Source: Ustulina deusta (taxonomy: Eukaryota; Ascomycota; Sordariomycetes; Xylariales; Xylariaceae). Taken from it: a DNA stretch of 64,000 nucleotides. Below, piece after piece: positions 47,801 to 60,404 of this stretch. The first letter of the stretch is position 1. Every line of letters starts with the position of its first letter. The stretch is taken from positions 124,001-188,000 of the forward strand of contig JAJNNX010000025.1 in NCBI GenBank assembly GCA_023159155.1, in the 5' to 3' direction. A program made the translations under genes and the position numbers. The notes under the pieces are model-generated. The model ran no database searches and was not told where the DNA came from. It saw only the letters and a list, made by a program, of their open reading frames with translations.

Positions 47801-48151
47801 GCCGGTCCCTCGCAGCCTCTCGTAGTCGGCAACTACTCCTGGTATGGTTGCCAGACGGAGGGCACGGATGTCCGCGCATTGCCTGGCCAAGCTCTTGTCA
47901 ATGGTAATATGACGCTCGGGGCCTGTGCCACGTTCTGTGAAGGGTTCACGTACTTCGGCACTGAATACGGCGCCGAGTGTTACTGTGGCGACGAGTTCGG
48001 CGAGGGTTCCGTGGTGGCCCCCAGCGGGGAATGTAGCATGGCTTGTAACGGCGACGCGACGCAACTGTGCGGTGCGGGCAACCGGCTGAGCGTCTACGAG
48101 TTGACTCCTGACACACCCGACGAGCCCGGCACGCTACCGGCGGAAGACTAA
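44869..48151 (+). CDS. secreted class II heme peroxidase fused to four WSC domains
   Basis: Four exons, 44869-46011, 46078-46266, 46320-46935 and 47001-48151; introns of 66, 53 and 65 nt with consistent phases; about 1032 aa. The ATG at 44869 gives a signal peptide (MRWNTHFLSAMLSLNMLARA). The plant/fungal peroxidase fold follows: AAEWLRAAFHDMAT near residues 63-76 holds the distal Arg and His, and VVACGHTIGG near residue 191 holds the proximal heme-ligating His. A beta-rich region then leads to a Ser/Thr/Pro linker with LTPT repeats. Four WSC modules (starts at about 46790, 47190, 47530 and 47835) each show the GC...C...C...YFGTEYG.ECYCG...C...C.GD...CG.G.RL.LY pattern. WSC domains are thought to bind glycans, so the enzyme may be tethered to wall or plant polymer. 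No GPI signal or C-terminal membrane segment is seen. Its substrate is unknown. Confidence 0.9.
46683..46718 (+). repeat. 12-bp tandem repeat, three copies, in the peroxidase linker
   Basis: Three identical CCGACTTTGACC units encode a repeated Pro-Thr-Leu-Thr motif in the linker before the first WSC module. Perfect identity points to recent expansion. Confidence 0.85.
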
Positions 48152-50466
48152 TGATATATGTTTTTACGAGAAATTCAGGGTAATTGATTACACAGAGATA
48201 ACGATGCTATTGAACCCGGCATGGTAAGAGGAGTTTCTTGTAGCCCGGACAGTTTGGTCTTGAGCGTTCTTCACTTCATGGCGGATTTTGAGACGACGAC
48301 ATGGAGTTTTTCGTTTGGCCGCTGGCTTTGCAAACTAGATACTTACACGCCTTCTATGCCCAGATATTAATACTAGGAAAGCTTTTAGTGTTCGGGCTTC
48401 GAACCTAGTATCCTTCGTATAGGTTAATCAATACGAACTGATGTATTATTTGGAGAATGGAGTGACACACCCGGAATAGAGCGGCCGGATCACTTATAGG
48501 TCGAAGACAGATGAACAGTGTTTATTTTCTTCGACAATTCTCACCGAGGAAGTGTGTAATATATGTGTTGCGAGAAAGCTTGATAGCCTCAGTTCGTGTT
48601 AGTAGTGATAGTCTTTGCCTTCTGAGTACTACATAGGAAGGGCATTATTTAGTAACTCATATCTGCATGTATCATATAGTAGTAGCCCGACAAGGAGCAG
48701 CCTGTATACCTAGGTAGGTAAGAGATAATCACTATGATAATCCCCAACTGCAAAAGGGCTTCGCAGTTGGGTATAGTACCTAGGATAATCACTGTGTTAG
48801 TCTTCTATAGGAACCCGCTTCCGAGTAATTGGCTGCACATAGTCTTCAGGTTTTTCAACAGTTCTGCAGAAATAGAAAATGTCGCAGCTCTTCGGGACCA
48901 TTTCGGCCTACCCATTGAAGCAAGTGGTTGTTATCTGTTAAGTCAGCTGGCTGCCCGCTTACTTACGTGCGTAGAGGCATTCATAACTTAGGTACAATCC
49001 TTCTACTTCTTATGGTTTAAAAATAACAGAAACCATTCTTTATTTGGAGCTTGGAACTATCGCGAATTATATCCAAGACGTAGTAATTGTCCTGAGTTTA
49101 AAACTACCTACCTCTCAAGTACACACATAAGTGATAGAAAAAAAAAACCAATAACCAGGAAAGAAAATATTCCTTTTGCTTTTTCTACTACACTCTAGGA
49201 ATATTTTCAATTAGCGATTGTTTTCATCTAGCAACTTCTTTTCCTTTGGCCCAATAATGTGTTATAGCAGAAACCATTTTTAGAGCTAGTAACAATCTAC
49301 TATGATTGTCTCTTATAACCCTTACTTGTGCTATGTATCCCACTCTATATCACTAACAAACATTCGGGATTACAAGACCATATGTCAGAAAAGTATGATT
49401 ACCTCAACAAAACTTGGTTTGTGTGCAATGTCTTCAACAAGTTATTTGTGCAAGTCAATTGGGTCGAAGAATCTTGAGCTAGTCAGACGGTTTAGGGATC
49501 CTGCTTCCCGGATGCTATGTATATCTAGCTCAATGGGCAGTCTTTGGACGACCTGGCGTGCATGTGTGATACCTTTGAGCAATTTTACCCAGGCACCCCT
49601 CTATTGAATTCAGAAGGTTGTTTGACCATTTCGCCTTCTGGTAATAATGGAATACTTTCATGTTATCACGGTATTTTAGGTAGCATTGACAAGGAGGTAT
49701 CTAAGCCCAGACCTCAAGTACCTATTTATCTAGGCACACCAGATACCTCCTCAGGTTTCATTCATGTAGGTACATACCTAGGTACTTAAGGTACACAGCT
49801 ACCTACATAATATGTTAGGTACTTTAGCGGGGTGGCAGAAGAACAAGGATTTAGGATTCCATTGTGCCCATGTTGGTATGACTATAGTACCTAGCAGGGT
49901 TTAGGGGTTCAGGGAACGCACCTAAGTACCCAGGCTCTACTGTAGGCAGTGCGTGTGCCGTAAATTGAAACACAGAAGATACTTACTTATGGTACACTTT
50001 TACCTCACCCCGGCCCTCAAGAGCGACTGAGTTCAACATCATGAATCCACGTTACTCCTCGACATCTTCTGACTTTACTTCCTTACAAACATAGGTGCAC
50101 AACGGTGCCTACACATGCCAAGTATTCACTCCGGACAGTCCATCTTTCGCCTCTCCCACTCGACAGGGCAACAAGAACCACGAGACCCAAAGAAAAAAGA
50201 CAATCTTTTTCTCTGCGCAACTTCTGCGACAGCGTCCCTCCTCCGCACCAACATCCCTCTTCACCGATCTAGATATAGACTTGACAACCCCCCGGCCCCT
50301 GATTTGCGCCTCGCATAGGTATTCCTGCCTCGGCCCTTCTGTCCATGCGTTCTCTGAGCCGATAGCCCTGCCGAATGCCGGCCGTGGAACGTCACGGCAA
50401 CGTGCCACCAACAACGCAGTGAAGACGCATAGTAGTGGTCAGCATGTCGACTGGCTTGCCTTGCAC
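48152..50466. other. 2.3-kb intergenic region
   Basis: AT-leaning, with many TACCTAGGTA-type palindromes, densest at 49715-49810, and a poly-A run near 49139. No gene recognised. The last few hundred bases are probably the ULP2 5' leader. Confidence 0.5.
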
Positions 50467-53400
50467 ATGCCATCCGCACAACAACACCTGCCTACTGAGA
50501 CCAGCAAGGGCACTGGCACCTCAGCATCGACCTTCTCGATAAATCCCTTGTCGGAGTTCGTGGTGAGAGCTGCGCCGTGGCTCACTCGTCTGGCATCGGT
50601 TATCCAATTTGGAAGAACTGGCGATATGGTCAGGCTATGCCTCCTCCTCCTTCTCCTGCCTTGGTTCCGGTAGCTGACTCTCCCCAGACCAAGCCTGGAA
50701 ACTTGGGTGCTCCCCAGCCCATGAACACCCTTTCCAACAATAGCGCCTCCTCACGAACGCGTTTTGGTATCCCGTCCTCCTCCCGGTCCTCCCGGTCCAC
50801 CCCCGCCAGCCCACCTCCAGCAAAACGCCAGAAACTCGATGAAAGCAATATAGCCCCCGGATACTCTCGCGCCACATTTACTGTGGTTGACGTAGCAACA
50901 TCCCGAAAGCGATCTATAGGAAGTGAATCTGTCGCCGATTCTCAGCGTTCGGCTGCCCCAAATATGAGCCTTTCTCAGCCTACAGTCGCCGAGTACCGCT
51001 CTGCACATAAATGGAATAAACTGCAACGACCCCGGAAAAATCGAGGCGATCATAAATTGCTAGCACAAGAAGACATAGAAAATCTTGCATCGAGGTCTAT
51101 CCCCCCACTGATGGTTGATGATGATATTAGCGAGGATGACGTCGATCTCATCAACCCTTCCAAAGAGTTGACAGGTTCGCACCAGCTTAAACGCAAACAA
51201 CCTGAAGAGCATCCTATATCAGAGTTCGCACCTCGTTTCCAAGGCGGTGGAAATCCAGCTCATTCTAACCCTTCAGAGACATTTGCCAAAGCCCTTGACA
51301 AGGTAGATAGAAGGATGAAATCTCAGCAATCTGGCTTCGATCTAGACGAGCTAGCTCCAAGCGAGGAGGAACTAGCAGCGAGTCGTCCTACCAAACGGCG
51401 AAAGGCGTTTTCTCCTAGTCTATCAAAAAGAGGCAATATTCTACCAACAAACTTCAAGGGCGCTTCCACTGCTAGAACACCTCCTAGACTATCAACTATA
51501 ATGGACACAATAGTGGACCAGAAGAGCGAAGCCACCACAATCATAGGGGATGGCCTGCGTATTGTGCGTGGCGCCTCTGGGCAATGCCAGTATCAAACAG
51601 CGGACGAGGAGGATCCGGATCACTGTCTTCTGTCTATCCGCGAAATCGGCCATACTTTATTCCCTGTTGATCAGGATAAAAACCTTCTGAAACCCTACAG
51701 ATACCTCACGCTCGATATTATGAAAGCAAAAACTATCTTACGTTGTAGAGATGACGACGAATGTTGCATGGTCATCATCAGCTTCGATAGTCTAAATCTT
51801 TCGAACGGTGCTGGCCCCAAGCTCATGATAGAATTCGCCTCCGTACCCGAGTTTTCCAAATTCTTACAATGGGTTGCTCTTTACAAAGGACACAATTGTC
51901 CAGTTACCATCCAAGATTGCAACAGGTAAGACAAGCTTGGAAGGTTTCTGTTGAGGTGGAAGCTAATATATGGTAGAGCCAAACTCGAGAAGGATTTTGA
52001 CGAAATCATGCGACGAGCCAAATCCCACAGAATACTATCGGATCTCGAAATAGCAGCTTCAGTAGCTTCAGTTGCTGATGCTGATGACATCCGAGTTATC
52101 CAGCACAATCGCAATAACAGATCCTTGAGAGATCATTACGTTGCAACTGAATCTAGGTCCCAACCTAGATTGAGAGACGCAATGAAGTCTTCTCCTACAT
52201 CAAGATCTAATGGTAGTGGCATTGCCTCAAGCCAAGCGTGGGACGACCAACTAGCTTCAGTGCAACAACAGACACGGACAACTCGCTCGAGTTACGCGTA
52301 TATTGGGTTACCCGAGTCTGAGCCTATTCCCGAAGGTTGGACATCACTCAATGCGGGCTGGGAAAAGCGGTGGCGGAACTCTCTTGTTTATCCCAACACA
52401 GGAAAGAACCGAGCGACCGTCGATAAGGATGACATCCAACGCCTTGACGAAGGCCAATTCCTGAATGACAATATCATCATCTTCTACCTTCGGTTTCTGC
52501 AAAAGAACCTGGAAGACGAAAACAAAGATTTGGCGAAGAGAATCTATTTTCAGAATACCTTCTTTTATGATAAGCTGAAACCCACCAAGAATGGCCAAGG
52601 GATTAATTATGATAGCGTCAAGACGTGGACCTCCAAGGTAGACCTTTTCTCCAAAGACTATATCATTGTTCCTATCAATGAGTATACTCACTGGTACGTC
52701 GCAATTATCTGCAATGCGCCCAAGCTTGTCCCATCCTACAACCACGAACAAGATGGCGATACGAAGAACGAGGTAATTGCAATTGCGGATGGCAACGGAA
52801 TCACTCAGGCCAACTCCCAAGCTCCCTCGCGCAACGGGGTACCAAATGGCGATATTGACGGCCAGCACGTCGCACTCCCTGCACAAGAAGAGGTCGTCGA
52901 AAGTTTGAGACGTATGTCAATTGACAGCTCTGGCCATCCAAGTGGTGTAACTAAGCAGAAGGCAGACAACAAATCAGAGGAAGGAGTTGAATCTGTTTCC
53001 CTCAAGTGCGACCACGATGTGTACGAGATTAAGGATTCGGACAGGCCAGAAACTGAGGTAGAGCATATCGCCACCGCGGCTAACCCACAACCCCGCAGAA
53101 AAGTAGGGAAGAAGCCAGGTGTTGGGCTCCGAAAATGTGATCCAACTCAGCCAAGAATAATTACACTAGATTCTTTGGGTGCAACGCATTCGCCTACCTG
53201 CAGCTATTTGAAGCAATATCTCATTGCAGAACTTAGAGACAAGAGGGGAATCGAAATAGCATCGCCTGGTGCTATGGGTACCACGGCCAAGGACGTCCCT
53301 GAACAAACGAACCACTGTGATTGTGGGTTGTTCTTACTTGGATATATTCAGGAATTTCTTCGTGGTCCTGACTCCTTTGTGAAGAGCTTGTTGCAACGTG

Positions 53401-54404
53401 ATGGTGGGATTCATTGGGATATCGATCCATCGGAGCTCCGGAACAATATTAGAAATCTCATTTTCCAACTTCAAACGGAGCAGCAAAATGCTGAAGATGT
53501 AGTCCAAGACCGAAAACGACAGGCTAAAAAAATGAGTAAAAAACAGACGCAAGCAGAGGGGGCTTTGAGTCATACAGCCGCTCCTGCCACGAACCTTTCT
53601 GATACCCCTTCCAAAATGGAACTGGCGAGCCAGGATTGTCATGATGATGAAGACAAAAGCAAAGCCCCCTCGGCCCTACCACATCCCCAACCGTTTGGCT
53701 CTAGGACTGGTAGTACGGGCGCTGGAGAAACGATGGATCGAAAGCATGTGGCAGATTTTGAGGTAGGTGCAAAGCATGCTATAACCAATATGCAACCGTC
53801 TGCACCCATCGCCCAGAATAGTAGTTTGAGAACTACGCGACATGCGGAAATGGGGGACGGGTCGAATGTAGAAGAGATGCAAGCTAGGTCTAAAGCAACT
53901 CCCCACGTGGTTGCATCGCCTCGCGAGATTCAGCCAACATTCGATCGCGAGATACATCAAGTGCCTGGTACATCCCCTATTTCTCCAGCCAGGACACTAG
54001 CGGCTAGATGGTGTTCAACATCACCAGGGACAGAAGGCAGCACCAACCCTCAAACCAATTTTCTTGCCCCCCTTGCCCCTGAGACACCATCGTCCAAGGG
54101 CTCTCGAGGCGCGACACCACTTGACCCCGTGGTCGTCGATGACTCGGACAACAATAGACGGGAAAAGGCATGGCAGAGTCCTCAAAGACACCGAGGGGGC
54201 CAAGCGGGACGTGTTCTCGTAGTGGAAATCCCGTCGAGCAACATTCACAGTCGGTCTCCGGGGCAGGATGACAAGACAGACGGCCAGAAGCAAGTGGGGC
54301 AGCAGAGTCCCTACTTTCTGAACCGACGAGACGGAGAAAGAGTGGTCGCCGCGAAGATACGTGAGAAACCCCCAAACGATGTCATCGACCTTTCAGGTGA
54401 CTAA
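50467..54404 (+). CDS. ULP2: ULP2/SENP6-7-type SUMO protease (C48 family)
   Basis: Removes SUMO, mainly poly-SUMO chains, in the nucleus. Proposed exons 50467-50562, 50634-51925 and 51977-54404, about 1271 aa. The first intron (71 nt, GTGAGA...CAG) is inferred because it alone links the ATG at 50467 in frame to AMPPPPSPALVP; otherwise translation would start at the ATG at 50637. The second (51 nt, GTAAGA...TAG) is clear. The catalytic core is in exon 3: LDEGQFLNDNIIIFYLRFL, EYTHWYVAIICN (His, about 52690), RIITLDSLGATHSP (Asp, about 53170), and EQTNHCDCGLFLLGY (Gln and nucleophile Cys, about 53325). About 150 residues, low-complexity, separate His from Asp, as in SENP6/7 and Ulp2. The N-terminal half is basic/Ser-rich with a PH-like region around QTADEEDPDHCLLSIREI. 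The C-terminal 300 residues are disordered and end DVIDLSGD, resembling a SUMO-interaction motif. Confidence 0.87.
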
Positions 54405-55354
54405 GACACCAGCTTCGCTTCTTGTTGTTCCTTCGTGGCCGATCGAGGACGAATACGAACTGTGTCATCAAGGCTTGTACGACACGAAGAGAACATCACG
54501 ATTAATAAGGCCGTGTCCACACGGCCAAAGGGGCAATACGTGCGTGTGTGTTATGTGAATCTGCATGGGGCGGAGTAGGCGGGCGAATTGGCGCATTCAA
54601 TGTGTGACGCGTTTGTCTTCTTCTTTTCTTGCTCCAGTTATACCCCCCTTCTTGCAGCAGGAAATGACAGGAGTCTTTGCGGTGTATCTCGAACCCAAAT
54701 AAGAAAAGTCGACGTAGCTAGATCTCTGAGGTGGCTTATCTACCTATCTACCTAGGTAGTTTACATAGTTAACTCACAAAACCGGAGAAGCGGGTATCGA
54801 CTTCCTCTCTCACCATCTACTTACTTGGGTGAGGATAGGGAAGATATTTGTTTTATAGAAGCGCAAGCCTTGCCAAATCGGTCACTAGGCGCGCTGGTTG
54901 CTGTTTGTAGTGCACTTTGACGACTACTTTAGAGCGAAATAGACGTGGTGTTGTTCGTGATGCACAAAAGCCCTCGAGAGGCTAGTTCTGTGCAGATAAC
55001 TTCGGATACAGGGCATACAGCGGTAGTGGGATGATGAAGATGCTTGTTCTTTCGTGAGACTCGTCTAGACACCACGGTTCAAAACGTGAACGAGCAAGGG
55101 ATCCATGTAAATGACAGAGTGGGTAGGAAGCAAAGAAGGCAGGAGGAGAAATAGCCAGATGAGCTTCATGATCGGAGCCAGAGTCAATGTCATCGGTTAT
55201 GCAATTTTTATTCTTTGGAATTTTTCTTTTGGTCTTTCGCTAATCAAGTAGAAGACACAAAATAAGAACCGCCATCTCTTTTCCCTAGAACGCCGCCTCC
55301 CCTTGGTACAGACAACGGCAACGACAATCTCATTATTATCATGATTGTTATTTT
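54405..55354. other. intergenic region between convergent ULP2 and SPC3
   Basis: 3' flanking sequence of both genes. A TACCTATCTACCTAGGTAG cluster at about 54741-54759. No gene recognised. Confidence 0.5.
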
Positions 55355-56277
55355 TTATTTTTTATCTCGGCCCTCGTCCTTCTTCTTCACGGCGGGGAGC
55401 TCAAAGGCTTTGCTAACTCCCCGGGCCATCTTCTTCCATAGGGCGAAGTCGATGCCTTGGTTCCAGGTCAGCATGCCGACCCAGGGCTGCACGTTGTAGT
55501 GGACGTGGAGGGTGACGTCGTCCGTGTTGGCTATTTTGCCTGTCGGGTGGGTGACTTGGTACTTGGGTCTTTGGTTTTTGAGCGATAGCTTGCCTCTGTA
55601 TGTCGAATATCAGTCTCTCTCTCTCTCTCTCACTCTCCTCCTCCCTTTTCTATACATGGTTTTACATTTGAAAGGGAACGTATCAAAATACGCATGCAAG
55701 TAGAACATGTATGGATGGGTGAATGGATGGACGGGCATTTTGTTCGTACCGGCTTGGATCCACGCTCTTGCCGGCGGCGCTCTTGCGCAGCTTCTTCAGG
55801 GTGGCAGGACCGATGTTGGCCAGGTGGTCGGAGCTCGGGCTCGTGATGATGGTGTCCCAGATGACGGCCTTGTTCGTCTGGTTGGCGCCGTCGGGGGGCG
55901 CGGGCCACTCGGCCGTGACGTAGACGAAGAGCTGCTTGGTGTTCCAGGTGAACAGCGACGACAGGTCCGCGTCGAGCGAGAACTTGATGATGGCGTATTC
56001 CTCCTTCTTGGAGCTGTAGTAATGCGGCCGGCCCTTGACCCTACTCATAGCGCCGCGCGACATTGGTTAGCCAGGCGAGGACTGCACTCCCCATTCATGG
56101 GCTTGTCTGGGTTGTTTGGCTGTCGCCTACGTACACCTGCACATTGGTCGGCTTGATGGTGGCACTGGGTGTCCGCGGGGCTGTGAAGTCGGAGGCGGCG
56201 ATCATGGCACCCACGATGAAGGCCACCGTTGTGAAGAACCCGAAGACATTTTGTATGCGCGTGAGGGAGTTGTGCAT
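55355..56277 (-). CDS. SPC3: signal peptidase complex subunit 3 (SPC3/SPC22)
   Basis: Essential accessory subunit of ER signal peptidase, a single-pass type II membrane protein. Three exons, 56277-56135, 56043-55750 and 55595-55355; introns of 91 nt (GTACGT...GAG) and 154 nt (GTACGA...CAG); about 225 aa, near the family length. Landmarks: MHNSLTRIQNVFGFFTTVAF with the membrane segment VAFIVGAMIAA near residues 17-28, VKGRPHYYSSKKEEYAIIKFSLDADLSSLFTWNTKQLFVYV, WDTIITSP, then KLSLKNQRPKYQVTHPTGKIANT and VQPWVGMLTWNQ in exon 3. The end is Lys/Asp-rich. The first intron's acceptor (GAG) is unusual but preserves NVQVRVKGR. A CT dinucleotide tract near 55615-55632 lies in the second intron. It lies head-to-tail with TOM40 on the same strand. 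Confidence 0.93.
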
Positions 56278-57749
56278 GGTGGGCAACAGTGTGCCTTCTA
56301 TTTGAATTGGTTGTTGTGAAGGACTTCTTTCCGCCGAGTTGTTCGTTGTCAACGTCTTGGACGTTGTTTATTTCCAAGGCCACGTTTGAGGTATTGCTAA
56401 TAAAGTACAGCTATAACAAGATCCGGGGTACTGTCACTGTGCTGCTGTACCTACATCATTAGGTACCGGTACCTAGTATAGGTACCTAGGTACCTTCGAG
56501 CACCAGTCAAGGCTCCTGCGGCTTATCGGTTGCTTATCCATATCATTGCGTTACGTTAGTTCTTGGCGCTGGTTTGCTGTCATCACACACCCGGTACCAT
56601 CAGTACAATGACTTGTGTCTACCTACCTAGTAGGTTAACAGTAGCGGACAATATTGAACTCTAACCTTAGTCTCATTCATATTATATTTATATTAAATTG
56701 GGTGAAACTGAACTATCTATTAAAAAATTATGCTCAACAATCAGCCGAACCATCATTTACTGCAACAAGGGCTAGTATTCTAGGGCTTGGAACTCACAAT
56801 GTCATATTGTAATACATATTCTTGGAGGCTTGAGCCAAATCACAAACACTATCTCATGGGTATGGATTGCCGGGCGATTATGCTCCTACTCAATTTATTA
56901 CCCAAAGTCAAGAGTTCATTCTGGTCCGAGCCCTCGAGGGGCACTCTCAGTCCATGCCAGTCAACAAGCACCATGGTCCTGCATCCCATTCCCGATGTCA
57001 AACAAACCAAAGCTGCGCTGCGGCTTTGGTTTGGTCGGGTCAGTGTTATTTATTGGCTCTGTCAAACTCCATGGCATCAATAAGCATTTATTGTCCACTC
57101 GGCCCCGCAATGATCACTATACAAATTCAAGGGGTTATCAATTGTCGTACTGTCAATGTCCTCGTAAACTAACTATACACCCGCTATTGACAGAAAACGA
57201 GGTGTAACAAACAAATATCATACCAAGCCTCGGAAAGCCAAACCAGTGTTCAAAGTCGTTCATGTTATACACACAGGGTAGCTATATACAAGTACCCGAA
57301 TACTTGGGCAAATTACAAGTCTTCCTGTAGCGCATCTCGATCAACATCGTGTGGAGAGTCAAACGCCGCAGGCAAAACAGCTTGCCAAACCTGCTCTCTG
57401 TGACCATCATACATGCAGCCGTTTTTTCCCCTTCTAGAGTTGCCAAGTCCTTATTGTACACCGTACCACCTGTTCCACTCGGTGCCCTAGCCCCAGCCCC
57501 AGACCGAACGGTGACTCAACTGTGAGACATAACTCTATATTCGTCACGGTATGGAGTGGCCCGCCGTGGTGAAGGTCGGCAAGTCGAGTATTAAAACAGA
57601 ATACGAGAAAAGTGTAGATGATCTTTATTTCGAAGCTTCGTGCTCGTCATTCCAGCGCTCATCTGGGAGCTGGGGAGAGCCCGTCGCCCCAGTGTGAATG
57701 CCAACTGTGTCCGTTGGTGGGAGAGGAGAGCTTATAGTGTGGATTGGGT
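56278..57749. other. 1.5-kb intergenic region, SPC3 promoter / TOM40 3' flank
   Basis: A dense cluster of TACC/GGTA palindromes at 56460-56500 lies upstream of SPC3. The rest is without recognised features. Confidence 0.5.
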
Positions 57750-58937
57750 TTAGAAAGGTATGTTAGGTGACGCCTGAGCACCTAGAGCTTCCTGCTGCTC
57801 CTGTAGTTCCTCACCTCCAGCCTCAATAGTTATGCCAAGGCCAACCTTCGCATTTTGCTGCGCTGTGGTTAGCAAGGAGTAGGGGTTGTTGAGATTTTGA
57901 TGGGTACTTACAGTCACATGATCAACATCGGCACAGAAGGACATTGTGACAGGAGGCAGTACCCTCTTCTCGAGAAGACAGCCAAGCTTTCCCTTAGAGT
58001 CGACCTGAGCACGGAATGTAGACATGCGGAAGTCATATTTAACACCGACGGAGGTGACACCTTCCTTTTGCAAACCACCCATCATGCCCCCAGGGCTAGG
58101 AACGACTTGAAGAGTCATATCGACACCGGCCTGGACCTTGTCAGATAATTTGCGCCAGTATGTTGCATTCAAAGCCCCCTGAGCAGCATGGAGCTGTGCC
58201 GTCGCAATCCAATCCTCAGCCTTATATCTGGCACAATAGGATGTGGCAGATTCGGGAGGTTGGCTTAAGGCAGCACGTTGCCAGACAGCCTCAACACCAA
58301 GGGAAAGTCTTTTTGTGATGGACTGGAGATGGCTAAGTATGTAGATGCCGGTTAAGCCGCCTTCGAGGTATGAGGGGTTCAACATCTTAAGTGAAGAGGT
58401 GAAATCGCTACCCGTGTATTCGTGTTCGATCGAGGTCATATCCTGGGGAGACCCTATTTGGAGCTGGGACTTGGTGACGAGCGAAGAGCTCCATCTGTAG
58501 TTAAAACGCGTAGACAGGATCCCGTCATTGTCCATGCTTCCTTGCAAGAAAACCTGGGGTTGGAGAGACATGTGAGCAACCTGAAGATACTTCAAAATCG
58601 AAGCGCAGCGACTCACATCGTTTGTGCCGAGGAGTGCGGCGAAAGCATATGGCTTCATGTGCTCGCCCAGTGCAAACTGGTGCGATACTTGAAACAAGGG
58701 CGACAGGCTCACGGCCTTTGTGAGATCGGCACGAAGGCCGGTGTGCATATAGTTGGTGAGAGAAACCTCACGCTGGACCTCCTTGCTGATAGCCTCGACG
58801 GTTCCGGGGTTCGTGAGACCAAGCTTGGCTCGCCGATGCGAGAAGGACCTGTAGGCGTCGCTCACAGCATTGGCGATGGGATTGGCAGTCAGAAAGCCCA
58901 AGGGCGACGACGATGTTATTTCTTGGCTGGAGGCCAT
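57750..58937 (-). CDS. TOM40: mitochondrial import channel TOM40
   Basis: The beta-barrel pore of the outer-membrane TOM complex, through which nearly all mitochondrial precursors pass. Three exons, 58937-58617, 58553-57912 and 57857-57750; about 356 aa, typical for fungi. The ATG at 58937 gives [25 protein letters not shown], like other fungal N-termini. Then [47 protein letters not shown], barrel strands, and a hydrophilic tail ([13 protein letters not shown]). Both introns are inferred from family alignment. The first (63 nt, GTGAGT...CAG) is in frame and stop-free, but would insert 21 residues before [11 protein letters not shown]. The second (54 nt, GTAAGT...CAG) likewise. So unspliced RNA would still be fully open. 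It is divergent with the phosphofructokinase-2 gene. Confidence 0.93.
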   Translation of the reverse strand: MASSQEITSSSPLGFLTANPIANAVSDAYRSFSHRRAKLGLTNPGTVEAISKEVQREVSLTNYMHTGLRADLTKAVSLSPLFQVSHQFALGEHMKPYAFAALLGTNDVSRCASILKYLQVAHMSLQPQVFLQGSMDNDGILSTRFNYRWSSSLVTKSQLQIGSPQDMTSIEHEYTGSDFTSSLKMLNPSYLEGGLTGIYILSHLQSITKRLSLGVEAVWQRAALSQPPESATSYCARYKAEDWIATAQLHAAQGALNATYWRKLSDKVQAGVDMTLQVVPSPGGMMGGLQKEGVTSVGVKYDFRMSTFRAQVDSKGKLGCLLEKRVLPPVTMSFCADVDHVTVSTHQNLNNPYSLLTTAQQNAKVGLGITIEAGGEELQEQQEALGAQASPNIPF

Positions 58938-60353
58938 GATGGATGACGATTGCGCGAACGGCAACGACGTGTGGTCGGAAAGGCGCCGGCTCGGGTGAGG
59001 AGAAAGAATGCGGCAGAACGCTGTAGGTCTGGTTGTGGATAATGATATACAGGCTGCTTAACAAGACAACAAACGTCCAAGACGGCGGTGCGATGCCTGG
59101 GGGTGATTGGGAGCTCCCAGGCTTATCCTGATTATAGAGAGAGGCCCGCGAAAAAAATCGTTTCTAGGCTCTTGTGCTGTGAGTTCATCCTGGCTGATCC
59201 GATCCACACAAGGCCCCATCTCAAATCCATTGCAACTCCACTACATCTCCGATAGACAGATATATCAACGTGGTATGCACACAAACCGTTTAACGGGATT
59301 ACGAGGCATTGCCAATTGGCGGGGAGGTGCCTGCCTACGAGGGAGGTAGGCACAACCGGGGAGGGCTACTCCGGCACATTCACTGCCTCCTTATCTAAAC
59401 TAGGTTTAGGTTGTGGATCCAGCTGGCAGCAGGGTGACGTGATAGGCCTTCAAGCCTCAAGAGGCGACTGCACCTGAGCGAGCAGAGTACATACCTGGAC
59501 CAGACTAGGTAGACTCACTGAACTTTCCTTTTGTCCTTTCCCGGGTCATCGTATCGCACGTGGTCTTGGTCAAGTATTGGAAATGCTGCACACCAGGTAC
59601 GGTCCTTCCTGTGAGGTTACTTCGAGGGTAAGGTTACCTGAGCTGCAATAATAATCTGTCAATTCGCGAAGGAAAAAAAGAAGAAGAAAAAAAAAAAGCC
59701 ACCGGAGGATATCCCTCCAGCTCGTTGGAAATCATATACACTCACTAGTCTACCATTCCCTGCCATAGTCCATATCACTACAAGTACCAGTCACCCGCTC
59801 TTTTAAATCCTATCCTAAATCTAAAACCACACGCTTGGCCACTACCAGCACGTCCAGCACCTATACCCCCCTCCCCCAAACCGCCTACCCGCACAGCTGG
59901 AACCCTGTGATCCTGGCAGCTTTGAGAACACAGACAGTGCATTGGGTCGGGATCTTGGTCAAGATCCCTAAATTTTCCACGATAATACGAGGATACCTGC
60001 CGTCTAACGCAGAGCAGCCCGGGCGTGTCGAGAGCACAGAAGCTTCCGGTATCCATATCCATCTAAGACAATCTCTTTGTCTAAGCCCTTCTCAGCCGAA
60101 ACATCTCCCGGAAATCGCAGGGTGGTGAAGTTTTGCCTGCTGGGACCCTTACTTGTTCATTGGGCCAGCTCCGGAGCTTTGGGAATTGGGGTGTCCATCA
60201 GATTCGATTTTTGCCTCTTCAAAGCGCTGCCGCGTTGGCGAAGGTATATATATCCCTGAGCCAGGCTTTGCTTTCTCCTGGGTCTCACGATAACGCCTCC
60301 GTGTTCTGGCAAGGCTGTCTATATCACTAGTTCCTTCAGCTGGTCGTCCGGGG

Positions 60354-60360
60354 TATATAA
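60354..60360 (+). promoter_or_regulatory. TATA box of the PFK-2 gene
   Basis: TATATAA about 50 bp above the first ATG in the leader (60405) and about 310 bp above the proposed start codon, so the mRNA likely has a long leader. Confidence 0.5.
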
Positions 60361-60404
60361 CGGAAAGACGGAAAGAAGGCCATTACAAGCTGGCCACGGT
60401 CATC

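Noticed and set aside
47186..48064. 292-aa minus-strand frame opposite the WSC modules
   Set aside because: Shadow of the well-supported peroxidase-WSC coding strand.
48400..48425. B-box-like GGTTCGAAGCC on the minus strand, hinting at a tRNA
   Set aside because: The flanking bases do not form a T-arm stem and no A-box or acceptor stem is found at the right distance.
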